Shown here: positions 36,804 through 45,633 of the stretch, piece by piece
Position numbering within the stretch: position 1 is the first letter of the stretch
How the letters are laid out: the number at the start of each line of letters is the position of its first letter
NCBI RefSeq assembly: GCF_019278565.1
Contig: NZ_CP058988.1
Coordinates: forward strand, 2,604,001-2,668,000
DNA: 64,000 nucleotides
Source of the DNA: Cellulophaga sp. HaHa_2_95
GTDB taxonomy: Bacteria > Bacteroidota > Bacteroidia > Flavobacteriales > Flavobacteriaceae
Reading direction: 5' to 3'
The notes under the pieces: model-generated
Seen by the model: only the letters and a program-made list of their open reading frames with translations
Databases searched by the model: none
What the model was told of the DNA's origin: nothing
Position numbers and translations under genes: made by a program

Positions 36804-37145
36804 TTAATGTTGCTGAGAACTTGTATAATATGCTTGAAATTCCGACTGTAACACCATAAAATCTTCTAATTGTATTTTGATTCTATCTACTTGATTTTCT
36901 AGCAGTTCCTTTCGTTCTTTTACGGCTTCTATGATTTCTTGATTTTTGTATTTTAAACGATGCATTTGTTGTTTTAGCAAACTTTTTCGTTCAAATAGGT
37001 CTTCTGTTTTTGGCTCACAAGTGTAGCTATTCAGCTTTACATCTAACTGGTCTAACTCTTTTGAATACCGCTCTAATTTGATAAGATAGCTGCGATTATT
37101 GAAGAGATTTTTTTGCTGTGTTGAGTTAATTTTTAAATCTTCCAT
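36804..37145 (-). CDS. Small coiled-coil protein
   Basis: About 113 residues, almost all heptad-like helix (LIKLERYSKELDQLDVKL, LLKQQMHRLKYKN, LENQVDRIKIQ), so a soluble coiled-coil protein. I do not recognise a family. The Met at 37145 (MEDLKIN) gives a helix-only protein; a longer frame from 37190 would add a hydrophobic-aromatic segment of 15 residues that looks untranslated. It is 7 bp before the DUF4251 gene on the same strand. Confidence 0.65.
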   Translation of the reverse strand: MEDLKINSTQQKNLFNNRSYLIKLERYSKELDQLDVKLNSYTCEPKTEDLFERKSLLKQQMHRLKYKNQEIIEAVKERKELLENQVDRIKIQLEDFMVLQSEFQAYYTSSQQH

Positions 37146-37307
37146 GTTCCCGTATTTTAATCTGACTATAATGTACGAAAAATACTTCAAAGTAAAAATG
37201 ATTTAATATGGTATTAATGCATATTTAACAATTACTTTAAGGAAAAAATGTGGTATCTTTAAGTATTAGAAAAGTACACGTAGAGTATCAATTTAAATTA
37301 AATATAT

Positions 37308-37613
37308 ATGAATATCAATTTTGAATATAACGATGTAAAAGCAAGTGAAAGACTTGAAATTTTTGCAGGTAAGAAACTAACAAAGCTTTTTGATAAACAT
37401 GATAATATAATTCGTGCCGATGTTTTTTTTAAAACAGAAAATACATCTACTCCAGATACCGGATTAATTTGTAATATTAAATTAAGTATTCCAGGACCTG
37501 TATTGTTTGCAGAATCTAGTAAAGGTAGTTTTGAAGCTTCAATAGCATCTTCTACAGATGAATTAGAACGTCAGCTTCAAAAGAGAAAAGATAAAATGAG
37601 TAGAGTAAAATAA
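37308..37613 (+). CDS. hpf: Ribosome hibernation-promoting factor (short HPF/RaiA family)
   Basis: A 101-residue HPF/YfiA-family protein that binds the 30S decoding region and inactivates ribosomes in stationary phase. It has the beta-alpha-beta-beta-beta-alpha pattern, with helix ASERLEIFAGKKLTKLF, strand ADVFFKTEN, and the basic C-terminal helix LERQLQKRKDKMSRVK. It is the short form without the long-HPF dimerisation domain. It is monocistronic, with an exact palindrome terminator after it. Confidence 0.9.
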   Translation: MNINFEYNDVKASERLEIFAGKKLTKLFDKHDNIIRADVFFKTENTSTPDTGLICNIKLSIPGPVLFAESSKGSFEASIASSTDELERQLQKRKDKMSRVK

Positions 37614-37632
37614 ACTTTGTTTCAAAATAAAG

Positions 37633-37672
37633 AAAGAGCGCCTTAAAATTGTACAATTTTAAGGCGCTCTTT
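37633..37672. terminator. Perfect 40-bp palindromic terminator (hpf / convergent gene)
   Basis: Arms of 20 bp, with AGAGCGCCTTAAAATTGT on the left, are exactly complementary about a GTAC centre (37652/37653), with T-runs on both strands. It serves both hpf and the convergent gene at 37691. Confidence 0.93.
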
Positions 37673-37690
37673 TTATTAGGATTTTCAAAA

Positions 37691-38023
37691 TTACTCTTCG
37701 TCTTCCAACTTCGTATCGACCGTAACAATTTCTGAGAGGTATTTAGAAAAATCTTTAGAGAAAACCTTTCTCAATAATCTTCTTCTTTTTCGATCAGAAA
37801 TTTCTAGAGCATTTACCAAAGCTCTATTTCGTTTAAATTCTTGACGTTTTGTTTCTTCTGCGCTAGTGTACTCTGGCTCAAACTTAAATATTATAGGGCC
37901 CTCGTCTTTTTCTGTGGCAACAGCAATTTTAACGGGGGATTTTTCTTGAGCGACAAGTTGACAAAAGCCTACAGTAAAAAACAGGACAACGGTCCAAATT
38001 GTAGGATTCTTCATTTTTATCAT
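37691..38023 (-). CDS. Exported small basic protein, unknown function
   Basis: A 110-residue protein with a signal peptide (residues 1-25, ending LVAQ). The mature part is about 85 residues: a beta segment IIFKFEPEYTSAEE and a basic helix (KRNRALVNALEISDRKRRRLLRK), then an acidic end. No family is recognised. The Met four codons in (38014) may be the true start. It faces hpf across a shared terminator. Confidence 0.65.
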   Translation of the reverse strand: MIKMKNPTIWTVVLFFTVGFCQLVAQEKSPVKIAVATEKDEGPIIFKFEPEYTSAEETKRQEFKRNRALVNALEISDRKRRRLLRKVFSKDFSKYLSEIVTVDTKLEDEE

Positions 38024-38238
38024 ATAAGTGTTCGGAATAAATATATAAGAAAGATTTGAACGGGTACTAATCCTAAATAAATAATGTAGTTTGTCGATGA
38101 TAACCTGTTTTTTGGCTATAAAACAAAGGGAGCCAATGAGCTACAATAGAACGATTAGCGATAGAATTAATAATTTTATTATTCAGATAGCTATTATCAG
38201 CAAATCATTATTACTTTTACTTTTTTAAATAATTTTAT

Positions 38239-39201
38239 ATGCTGATTTGGGGATTGTTTTTGGTGTTAATTATAATTTTTTTAGCCCTTGATTTGGGTGT
38301 TTTTAATAAAGAAGACCACATTATAAAAACAAAAGAAGCCAGTATCTGGACGGCTGTTTGGGTCACCGTAGCCCTAGCCTTTAGTGGTGTTATTTATTGG
38401 TTATTCTCTGCGGGCTTAATAGAAAACCCAACGGGCCTCACTCCCAAAGGGGCTGTTTTAAAATACATTACAGGCTATTTAATTGAGCTTTCACTAAGTA
38501 TAGATAACGTATTTGTTATTGCAGTGATATTTACCTCCTTCAAAATTCCGCTGATATACCAACACCGTGTGTTATTTTGGGGTATTCTTGGCGCCATCGT
38601 TTTCCGAGCCCTGATGATCCTTTTTGGTGTTGCATTAATTACACGTTTTGATTGGATAATTTATGTGTTCGGAGTATTCTTATTGTATACTGCTTTTAAG
38701 ATGTTGAAAGGAGATGATGACAATTTTGATCCTAAAAACTCCTTTGTGTTTAAACAAATAAAAAAAGTATACCCCATAACAACACAGATTAACGGGCATG
38801 ATTTTTTTATTAAAAAAATGGGCTTAAATGCCGCTACTCCATTATTTGTAGCGCTTATTGTTATTGAATTAACAGATATATTATTTGCTCTAGACAGTAT
38901 TCCTGCAATCTTAGCCATTACGGCAGATCCTTTTATCGTATTTACCTCTAATATCTTGGCCATTTTAGGCTTACGTTCTATGTATTTTTTAATTTCTAGA
39001 ATGTTACAGAAGTTCAGGTTTATCAACTATAGCTTGGTAGTGATCTTAGCCTTTGTAGGGATTAAGATGTTACTGTCTCATCATGTAGAATTTCCAGAGT
39101 GGTTATCTTTAGGAGTGATCGCTTTAGCGTTAATTGGAGGTATTGTTGCTTCGCTAGTCATAAAAGAAACCGGCGCATTGGAGGAAGTTGAAAAAGAATA
39201 A
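38239..39201 (+). CDS. TerC/Alx-family membrane protein
   Basis: A 320-residue inner-membrane protein with about nine hydrophobic segments. Both conserved acidic intramembrane motifs are present: LSLSIDNVFVIAVIF (about 85-99) and ELTDILFALDSIPAI (about 213-227). These are typical of Alx/TerC, linked to manganese or tellurite homeostasis and metallation of exported proteins. Alx genes can have a riboswitch leader (yybP-ykoY), but none is recognised in the 215-bp gap upstream. Confidence 0.92.
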   Translation: MLIWGLFLVLIIIFLALDLGVFNKEDHIIKTKEASIWTAVWVTVALAFSGVIYWLFSAGLIENPTGLTPKGAVLKYITGYLIELSLSIDNVFVIAVIFTSFKIPLIYQHRVLFWGILGAIVFRALMILFGVALITRFDWIIYVFGVFLLYTAFKMLKGDDDNFDPKNSFVFKQIKKVYPITTQINGHDFFIKKMGLNAATPLFVALIVIELTDILFALDSIPAILAITADPFIVFTSNILAILGLRSMYFLISRMLQKFRFINYSLVVILAFVGIKMLLSHHVEFPEWLSLGVIALALIGGIVASLVIKETGALEEVEKE

Positions 39202-39388
39202 TACTATTAGCATGAGTGTCTGAAGAATTTTAAAGAAAACTTTTGCTAATGATTTGGTCCTCTGACAAAGCTAGAGAATTCTCTTTCCTTAGAAAGTATG
39301 TAGAATATTCAAGGATTGTAACTAGTAGGCGCTCACCTTAATTTAAGATGTTTTAGGCTGAGTACTTCTACAAAAATTAGCACACATA

Positions 39389-39425
39389 AAAAAACCTCGA
39401 AAGCAGCGTGCTTTCGAGGTTTTTT
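39389..39425. terminator. Bidirectional terminator (terC / ompA-like)
   Basis: AAAAAACCTCGAAAGCA and its exact complement surround a GCG loop, with T-runs both ways. It lies between the convergent terC-like gene and the OmpA-like gene. Confidence 0.9.
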
Positions 39426-39446
39426 AAATAAGTTTATTTCTTCTTT

Positions 39447-40139
39447 TTATTGTGTTTTCTGAACGGCTTCTTGCTTCAATTCATCACTAGCAACAATTAC
39501 CATTTCTACTCTACGGTTTTTTGCTTTCCCCTCGGCCGTACTATTGTCTGACTTAGGTTGTGTTTCTCCGTACCATTTCGTAGTTAATCTACTACCTGCA
39601 ATACCATGTGTATTTAAATAGCTAGTCACAGATTCTGCTCTTTGCTTAGATAAATTCATGTTGTACTCATCTGCACCAGCACTATCCGTATGTCCTTCTA
39701 CTAAGATGTTAGAATCTGGATATTCTTTTAAGATGCCCACCAAACGATCTAAAGTAGTTGCCGAAGTACCTTTTACGACAGACTTGTTCGTATCAAAATA
39801 TACGCCTGCATCTTCGTTGAATACCACATTAATTCCTTCACCAACTCTAGTAACCTCAGCTCCAGGAATTTCTTCTTCAATACGTTCTGCTTGCTTATCC
39901 ATACGATTACCAATGTAACCACCGGCAGCACCACCCACTACAGCACCAATAATTGCACCTAAAGCAGTATTGTTTCCGTTTCCAATATTATTTCCTAAGA
40001 TACCGCCAATAGCAGCACCACTACCAGCGCCAATAACGGCACCTTTTTGTTTGTTGTTGGCATTTTTAACAGCGCTACAGCTAACTGTTAAGGTAGCGGC
40101 AAGTAAAACAGTACTTAATTTTAATCCTATATTTTTCAT
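39447..40139 (-). CDS. OmpA-family lipoprotein with glycine zipper
   Basis: A 230-residue envelope lipoprotein. The signal ends TVSC, followed by a glycine-zipper segment (GAVIGAGSGAAIGGILG and ALGAIIGAVVGGAAGGYIG, about 35-80) and a C-terminal OmpA-like peptidoglycan-binding domain with ILVEGHTDSAGADEYNMNLS and RRVEMVI. It tethers the outer membrane to the wall. I start at 40139 (MKNIGLK); an upstream Met at 40163 would overlap the neighbouring lipocalin gene and spoil the signal peptide. It is probably cotranscribed with that gene (4 bp gap). Confidence 0.92.
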   Translation of the reverse strand: MKNIGLKLSTVLLAATLTVSCSAVKNANNKQKGAVIGAGSGAAIGGILGNNIGNGNNTALGAIIGAVVGGAAGGYIGNRMDKQAERIEEEIPGAEVTRVGEGINVVFNEDAGVYFDTNKSVVKGTSATTLDRLVGILKEYPDSNILVEGHTDSAGADEYNMNLSKQRAESVTSYLNTHGIAGSRLTTKWYGETQPKSDNSTAEGKAKNRRVEMVIVASDELKQEAVQKTQ

Positions 40140-40143
40140 TATT

Positions 40144-40623
40144 CTATTGTTTTGTGAATTCATATACTACAGCTACTGGCGCACCATTAGCCATTACGTT
40201 AGATTTCAAGGTCATGTTAGAAGCGGTTAAGCTTGCAATATCTAAACGATATCCGTAACCACCAGAAATATCTTTATTTTTTTCATCAATTGGCTTAAAT
40301 TGTAACTGACTTGTACCGTAATCATTTTCTATTACAGACCAGCGAATGTATCTATCACCGCCATTACATAAAGAAGATTGCGCGATAGTATAACGTCCTG
40401 TACTGTTGTTGTCTCTAAAAAACCAATTACTCCCTTCAAAGCAAATGTCCTGAGCATCGTTAAAGATCACCGATTTAAAACTTCCTGGTTGTCCTTCAAA
40501 GGAAACATTTGTTAATTCCCAAGTTCCGCTAAGCAGATTTCTTTTCTCTCTAACTGCTTTGGTAGCAGAACAAGAACTTAGAACTACACTAAAGAGTAAA
40601 CTTAGTATCAAAATTTTTCTCAT
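40144..40623 (-). CDS. Lipocalin-like lipoprotein
   Basis: A 159-residue lipoprotein with lipobox LSSC. The mature part begins LLSGTWELTNVSFEG, the GxW opening of the lipocalin-like family common in flavobacteria, and has eight predicted strands, including the GGDRYIRWSVIEND segment. Two Cys pairs may form disulfides. It lies 4 bp before the OmpA-like gene; such pairs are frequent in this phylum and suggest a joint envelope role. Confidence 0.85.
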   Translation of the reverse strand: MRKILILSLLFSVVLSSCSATKAVREKRNLLSGTWELTNVSFEGQPGSFKSVIFNDAQDICFEGSNWFFRDNNSTGRYTIAQSSLCNGGDRYIRWSVIENDYGTSQLQFKPIDEKNKDISGGYGYRLDIASLTASNMTLKSNVMANGAPVAVVYEFTKQ

Positions 40624-40773
40624 AATATCTATTTTTATTTAGGTATAATTATATACGTTTAAAATGTATGAAAGTATTCGTTTAACAGAGTTAAATCATT
40701 GTTAAACGTGTGCAAGCTCGTATTATTATGCAAAATATTTTAATTCGATGAAATATTTTCTTAACACGAATAC

Positions 40774-42750
40774 CTAATAGGCTAAAAGCGCTAGTAAAGC
40801 CTTTAAAAATCTATCTTTTGGTAAATAATTCTGTTCTAGTATTTTAGAAAAGGGAATGGGAGTATCTAAGCTAGCAACACGTTTCACCGGAGCATCTAAG
40901 AATTCAAAGCATTCTTCTATAACCAAAGCAGCAATTTCACTGGCAAGACTACCAAATAAACTATCTTCTTGCAGAATGATGAGCTTTCCTGTCTTTTTTA
41001 CAGAATGATAAATGGTTTCTGTATCTAATGGTTGTAAGGTGCGCAAGTCAATAAGATCTGCATGTATTTCTGGTCGCTCTTCTAAAACCTCTAAAGCCCA
41101 ATGTACGGCAGCACCATACGCCACTATAGTAATTGCTGTTCCTTTTTTAAGTAATGCGGCCTTTCCAAGGGGTAAGGTATAATAGGCTGTAGGTACTTCT
41201 TGGTAGAGACTTCTGTAAAGTGCTTTGTGTTCAAAGAAAAGCACAGGATTGGGATCATTAATGGCTGTAATTAATAAACCTTTAGCATCAAAAGGAAATG
41301 CGGGGTATACGACCTTTAATCCAGGAGTTTTCGTAAACCAAGCTTCATTAGTTTGTGAATGAAAAGGTCCTGCTCCTACTCCAGCTCCACAAGGCATTCT
41401 AATAACAACATCTGCTTTTTCTGCCCATCGGTAATGCGTTTTTGCTAGGTAATTTACGATAGGGTTAAAGCCGCTACTCACAAAATCAGCAAATTGCATT
41501 TCTACAACGGCCTTCATACCGTTTATAGATAAGCCCATTGCCGCAGAAATAATGGCCGATTCGCAAATTGGAGTATTTCTCACCCTCTCCTTTCCAAATT
41601 GCGCAACGAAGCCCTCCGTGATTTTGAACACACCGCCGTATTCGGCAATGTCTTGTCCCATTATTACTAAGTTGTCATGTTTCTCCATGGCTTGTCTCAA
41701 ACCCTGAGAAATGGCATCTACCAAACGGATATTTTCTGTAGTTACATTAGGCGCTTGTTCTTCGTAGGTAAAAGGCGCATAAACATCTGCTAGCTCTTTT
41801 TCAGGAACTAAGGGTACATCTTCTTCTTGATAGGAAATTTGCAGTTCATCCTCTATTTCTTGTTGCATCTTTGCTTTAAGAAGTGCAATGGCATCAGCCG
41901 TTAGCGTATTTGATGCTAGCAAGAATGCCTCATAATTAGCTATTGGATCTTTTGCTTCCCAAGTATCTAATAATTCTTGAGGGACATACTTTGTACCACT
42001 AGCTTCTTCATGGCCGCGCATTCTAAAGGTCTTAAACTCTAGTAATACAGGTCTAGGATTTTCCCTAAGGTCTGAACATAGTGCGTTTACTCTGGTATAA
42101 ACTTCTAAAATATTATTCCCATCAATACAATAAGACTCCATACCGTAACCAATACCTTTATCCGCTATATCTTTACAGTTAAATTGTTCATTGGTGGGTG
42201 TTGATAATCCGTAGCCATTGTTTTCAATACAAAAAAGAACAGGAAGTTTCCATACCGATGCTACGTTTAAAGCTTCATGAAAATCACCTTCACTAGTAGC
42301 TCCTTCCCCGGAGAAAACAGCAGTAACTTGTTTGTTCTTTTTTAAAAGATTGGCAAGCGCTATCCCATCTGCAACTCCTAATTGTGGTCCTAGATGTGAA
42401 ATCATCCCAATAATTTTATGCTCTTGAGATCCAAAATGAAAGCTTCGATCTCTACCTTCAGTAAAACCATTTGCTTTTCCTTGCCATTGAGAAAACAATT
42501 TTGATAAGGGGATGCCTCTGGTGGTGAACACGCCTAAGTTTCGGTGCATAGGTAATAGGTATTCATCCGGATGTAAAGCGGCTGTTACACCAACAGAAAT
42601 GGCCTCCTGCCCTATTCCACTAAACCATTTCGTTATTTTTCCTTGTCGCAATAAAATCAACATTTTTTCTTCAATCAGTCGTGGTAATAAGAGCTGTTTG
42701 TATAGTTGAATTTTACTATGATTTGATAAGGAATAGTCCGTGTACTTCAT
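40774..42750 (-). CDS. Branched-chain 2-oxoacid dehydrogenase E1, fused alpha and beta subunits
   Basis: A 658-residue fusion. The alpha half (1-330) has the thiamine diphosphate site GEGATSEGDFHEALN then CIENNGYGLSTP, and the FRMRGHEEAS loop. The beta half (about 345-658) opens IRLVDAISQGLRQAMEKH and has VIMGQDIAEYGGVFKIT and MPCGAGVGAGPFHSQ. It decarboxylates branched-chain (or possibly other) 2-oxoacids and passes acyl groups to E2, which is not in the window. A start at 42822 is possible but adds an unlikely hydrophobic tail; MKYTDYS at 42750 is preferred. The fused form is common in Bacteroidetes. Confidence 0.92.
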   Translation of the reverse strand: MKYTDYSLSNHSKIQLYKQLLLPRLIEEKMLILLRQGKITKWFSGIGQEAISVGVTAALHPDEYLLPMHRNLGVFTTRGIPLSKLFSQWQGKANGFTEGRDRSFHFGSQEHKIIGMISHLGPQLGVADGIALANLLKKNKQVTAVFSGEGATSEGDFHEALNVASVWKLPVLFCIENNGYGLSTPTNEQFNCKDIADKGIGYGMESYCIDGNNILEVYTRVNALCSDLRENPRPVLLEFKTFRMRGHEEASGTKYVPQELLDTWEAKDPIANYEAFLLASNTLTADAIALLKAKMQQEIEDELQISYQEEDVPLVPEKELADVYAPFTYEEQAPNVTTENIRLVDAISQGLRQAMEKHDNLVIMGQDIAEYGGVFKITEGFVAQFGKERVRNTPICESAIISAAMGLSINGMKAVVEMQFADFVSSGFNPIVNYLAKTHYRWAEKADVVIRMPCGAGVGAGPFHSQTNEAWFTKTPGLKVVYPAFPFDAKGLLITAINDPNPVLFFEHKALYRSLYQEVPTAYYTLPLGKAALLKKGTAITIVAYGAAVHWALEVLEERPEIHADLIDLRTLQPLDTETIYHSVKKTGKLIILQEDSLFGSLASEIAALVIEECFEFLDAPVKRVASLDTPIPFSKILEQNYLPKDRFLKALLALLAY

Positions 42751-42822
42751 AACTTTTGATCCAGATTTGAGCCGTTCTATAAATGTAACAAAATTGACAC
42801 AGAACAAAAACATTCTTAACAA

Positions 42823-42853
42823 TTGAGAGTTGTCTTATTTTTAGCTAAATTTG
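42823..42853 (+). promoter_or_regulatory. Promoter of the 2OG-Fe(II) oxygenase gene
   Basis: TTG (42823-42825), a 20-bp spacer and TAAATTTG (42846-42853) match the Bacteroidetes -33/-7 pattern; the start codon follows 19 bp later. Confidence 0.65.
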
Positions 42854-42871
42854 ATTCTTAATTTTTATTAT

Positions 42872-43822
42872 ATGAGTGTTGTTCCAAGTGTAGATTTGCA
42901 AGATTTTGTATCTGGAGATCCAAAGAGAAAAGAAAAATTTATTAAAGAAATAGGAAGTGCTTTTGAAAATATTGGTTTCGTAGCATTGCGCGGACATTTT
43001 TTGTCTGATAAATTAGTAGATGATTTATACGAAGAGATTAAAAACTTTTTCAAACTTCCACAAGAGGTAAAAGATTCTTACGAAATAGAAGGTATTGGCG
43101 GACAAAGAGGCTATACTTCTTTTGGGAAAGAACATGCAAAAGGGAAGAAAGAAGGCGATTTAAAAGAGTTTTGGCATTTTGGTCAATATGTAGAAGATAA
43201 TCCTAAATTGGAAAAAGAGTACCCTGCAAATGTCATGGTCAAGGAGCTTTCTACATTTAATGAAGTAGGTGAAGAAACCTTTAAAATGCTTGAGAAAACC
43301 GCTAAGTATGTGTTACGTGCATTGGCATTGCATTTAAATTTAGAAGAGACTTACTTTGATAACTATATTAAAAATGGTAACTCTATTTTAAGACCAATTC
43401 ATTACCCACCAATTACCTCTGAACCTAAAAATGCGGTAAGAGCAGCTGCGCATGGTGATATTAACCTTATTACCTTATTGATGGGGGCACATGGTAAAGG
43501 TTTGCAGGTTAAAAATCATGATGACGAATGGGTAGATGCTATTGCTAAACCGGAAGAACTTATGATTAATGTGGGCGATATGTTATCACGTTTAACCAAT
43601 AACAAATTAAAATCTACGATTCACCAAGTGGTAAATCCTCCAAAAGAATTATGGGGAACTTCTCGTTATTCTGTACCATTCTTTATGCATCCAGTAAGTG
43701 AGATGTCATTAAATTGTTTAGAGAATTGTATTGATGAGGAAAATCCTAAATTGTATGACGATATTACTGCAGGCGATTTTTTACATGAACGCTTGATTGA
43801 ATTAGGTCTGATAAAAAAATAG
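42872..43822 (+). CDS. 2-oxoglutarate/Fe(II) oxygenase, isopenicillin-N-synthase-like
   Basis: A 316-residue oxygenase. The N-terminal DIOX_N region opens VPSVDLQDFVSGD, with RGYTSFGKEHAKG. The double-stranded beta-helix core has the iron ligands His and Asp in AAHGDINLITLLMG and the distal His in STIHQVVNPP, with the cosubstrate Arg in SRYSVPFFMHP. Such enzymes in marine bacteria oxidise diverse substrates, and the actual one is unknown. The ATG at 42872 follows a good promoter; a longer frame from 42851 would start inside the -7 box. The DinB-like gene follows 6 bp later. Confidence 0.92.
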   Translation: MSVVPSVDLQDFVSGDPKRKEKFIKEIGSAFENIGFVALRGHFLSDKLVDDLYEEIKNFFKLPQEVKDSYEIEGIGGQRGYTSFGKEHAKGKKEGDLKEFWHFGQYVEDNPKLEKEYPANVMVKELSTFNEVGEETFKMLEKTAKYVLRALALHLNLEETYFDNYIKNGNSILRPIHYPPITSEPKNAVRAAAHGDINLITLLMGAHGKGLQVKNHDDEWVDAIAKPEELMINVGDMLSRLTNNKLKSTIHQVVNPPKELWGTSRYSVPFFMHPVSEMSLNCLENCIDEENPKLYDDITAGDFLHERLIELGLIKK

Positions 43823-43828
43823 ACATTT

Positions 43829-44275
43829 ATGTCTTTAGAAACGTTACAGACGCTATTTAAGCGAGATTTATTAAGACTTAAATTTGAGATTGAAAGCTAT
43901 AAAGAGGAAGCCTCTTTATGGAAAGTAGATCACACAATCACCAATTCGGCCGGAAATTTATGTTTACACCTTGTAGGGAACTTAAATGCGCTGATCGGCG
44001 TGCCGTTTGGTAAAACAGATTACAAAAGAGATAGAGAAGCGGAGTTTTCTTTAAAGAATGTGCATCGATCTGTTTTAATAAAACAGATCGATGCTACAAT
44101 TTTAACCGTAGAAAAATCGTTAGAAACTATAAATGAGGCTGATCTAAAGAATGATAGCCCTATTGTGCCTTCTAAAACAGAAGTAACTACGGTAGATTAT
44201 TACCTGACACATTTAGCCCTGCACCTGTCCTATCATTTAGGACAAATTAATTATCACAGGCGTTTTTTTGAATAA
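43829..44275 (+). CDS. DinB-superfamily protein (DUF1572)
   Basis: A 148-residue four-helix-bundle protein of the DinB/YfiT metalloenzyme superfamily. Candidate metal ligands are His in LCLHLVGNL (about 47) and two His in LTHLALHLSYHLGQ (about 128-138), giving the usual three-His layout. Some DinB-like enzymes are bacillithiol or mycothiol transferases; this subgroup is uncharacterised. It probably shares a transcript with the oxygenase gene 6 bp upstream. Confidence 0.85.
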   Translation: MSLETLQTLFKRDLLRLKFEIESYKEEASLWKVDHTITNSAGNLCLHLVGNLNALIGVPFGKTDYKRDREAEFSLKNVHRSVLIKQIDATILTVEKSLETINEADLKNDSPIVPSKTEVTTVDYYLTHLALHLSYHLGQINYHRRFFE

Positions 44276-44295
44276 CTTATTTTAATACCTTTTAA

Positions 44296-44625
44296 ATGGA
44301 CTTAAAAGATCAACTAAAAAACTTTTTTCCAGAACATCAAGAAGAGAAAGTTACTCCGGAGAAAGTTGTCGGAGAGAAAATTTGGATGCAAGATGATCCT
44401 ATTATTTGCAAATACGAAAAAAGAAAAGGAAAGCCTACGACCATTCTTGAAGGACATACTGGAGCCGATGGAGATTTTAAGAAATTGGCTAAAGAATTAA
44501 AAACAAAACTAAGTGTTGGTGGTAGTTTCAAAGATGGAGCTATCATTATTCAAGGCGATTACAGGGATAAGATTATGGCCTTATTAAAAGAAAAAGGATT
44601 TAAGGTAAAACGCGTTGGCGGCTGA
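44296..44625 (+). CDS. SUI1/YciH-type translation factor
   Basis: A 109-residue eIF1-like protein. The SUI1 fold is seen in KRKGKPTTILEGHTGADGDF then LAKELKTKLSVGGSFKDG, and IIIQGDYRDKIMALLKEKG at the end. The bacterial member YciH affects start-site fidelity of initiation. It lies 20 bp after the DinB-like gene. The assignment is firm; the cellular role in Bacteroidetes is unknown. Confidence 0.93.
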   Translation: MDLKDQLKNFFPEHQEEKVTPEKVVGEKIWMQDDPIICKYEKRKGKPTTILEGHTGADGDFKKLAKELKTKLSVGGSFKDGAIIIQGDYRDKIMALLKEKGFKVKRVGG

Positions 44626-44699
44626 TAACTGTTAATTCTCTTTTCTTTTTTTACATTTAATAGTACATTTATATCCCTTAATTTTTAAATACCCTCCAT

Positions 44700-45632
44700 A
44701 TGAGCTCCCTACTACATATAACAAACGGCGATACATTTACCAACAAGCTAAAAACACTTAATGTTCCAGGAGCAATTATTACTTGGCGCGAAATGTTGTG
44801 CGAAGGCAAAACGGAAAGTAATGTGGGTAGCGAGAATTTTTGGAAAACCCGCTTTGAATTTTTGAATAAAAACTATAAGGTTTCAAAATCAATTTTTATT
44901 GAAAAAACTTTAAAGGAATACAGATCACTATGCAATCATAAAAAACAAGATGAAATTGTCTTGTGGTTCGAGTATGATTTATTCTGCCAAATAAATATGT
45001 TAGCAGTTATTAGCTGGCTTAAAACACATCGCAAATACGCACAAATATCATTAGTGTGTAGTGGCAAAGAAGACAAATCTGATGTGAAGTATGGCTTAAA
45101 TGATTTAAGTGATGCAAAGCTTAAGAAGCTTTATAAAAATAAGATTACACTTACCCTTGATGATATAGAATATGCGGATTATGTATGGCAATTGTATTGC
45201 AGCGATAATCCTATTCGATTAGAAAATCTTACCGATTTTAAAAATTATCAATTCAAATACCTAGGGGAAAGCATTCAGGCGCATTTACACCGTTTCCCTT
45301 CCGTGAAAAACGGATTAAATGAAATGGAGTCTAGAATTTTACAATTAGCAGCAGAATCAAAGGCCGCTAATAAAACTGATTTTATGGAGATTCTTCTTAA
45401 AAATCAAGGAATTTTAGGTTTTGGAGATTCCCAATTTCAACGGGCATTAGGGCGCTTAAAACCTTTGTTTTCTTCTTTTAATCCCGTACGATTAACACAA
45501 AAAGGAAAACTTATATTACAAGGAGACACCAGTTATTATTCCTGTATTCAGGAAAACGACTATTATTTAGGAGGAGCTTTAAAATATGATTTCCTTTATA
45601 ATACTGATACGAACAGAATTTTAAAATTATAG
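44700..45632 (+). CDS. DUF1835-domain protein
   Basis: A 310-residue cytosolic protein. It opens SLLHITNGDTFTNKL and has IITWREMLCEGKT, the DUF1835 signature. Residues 200-300 may be a winged-helix-like C-terminal domain (FQRALGRLKPLFSSFNPVRLT). Function unknown. It is the first of three genes separated by one base or none (nucleoside phosphorylase, then a binding-protein-like gene), so they are translated together and may act on the same compound. Confidence 0.85.
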   Translation: MSSLLHITNGDTFTNKLKTLNVPGAIITWREMLCEGKTESNVGSENFWKTRFEFLNKNYKVSKSIFIEKTLKEYRSLCNHKKQDEIVLWFEYDLFCQINMLAVISWLKTHRKYAQISLVCSGKEDKSDVKYGLNDLSDAKLKKLYKNKITLTLDDIEYADYVWQLYCSDNPIRLENLTDFKNYQFKYLGESIQAHLHRFPSVKNGLNEMESRILQLAAESKAANKTDFMEILLKNQGILGFGDSQFQRALGRLKPLFSSFNPVRLTQKGKLILQGDTSYYSCIQENDYYLGGALKYDFLYNTDTNRILKL

Positions 45633-45633
45633 C

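Noticed and set aside
38024..38238. yybP-ykoY manganese riboswitch before the terC-like gene
   Set aside because: I looked because Alx genes can carry one, but the conserved core could not be recognised in this A/T-rich leader.
39658..40230. Plus-strand frames opposite the OmpA-like gene
   Set aside because: They are antisense to the glycine-zipper and OmpA domains and show no protein-like features of their own.
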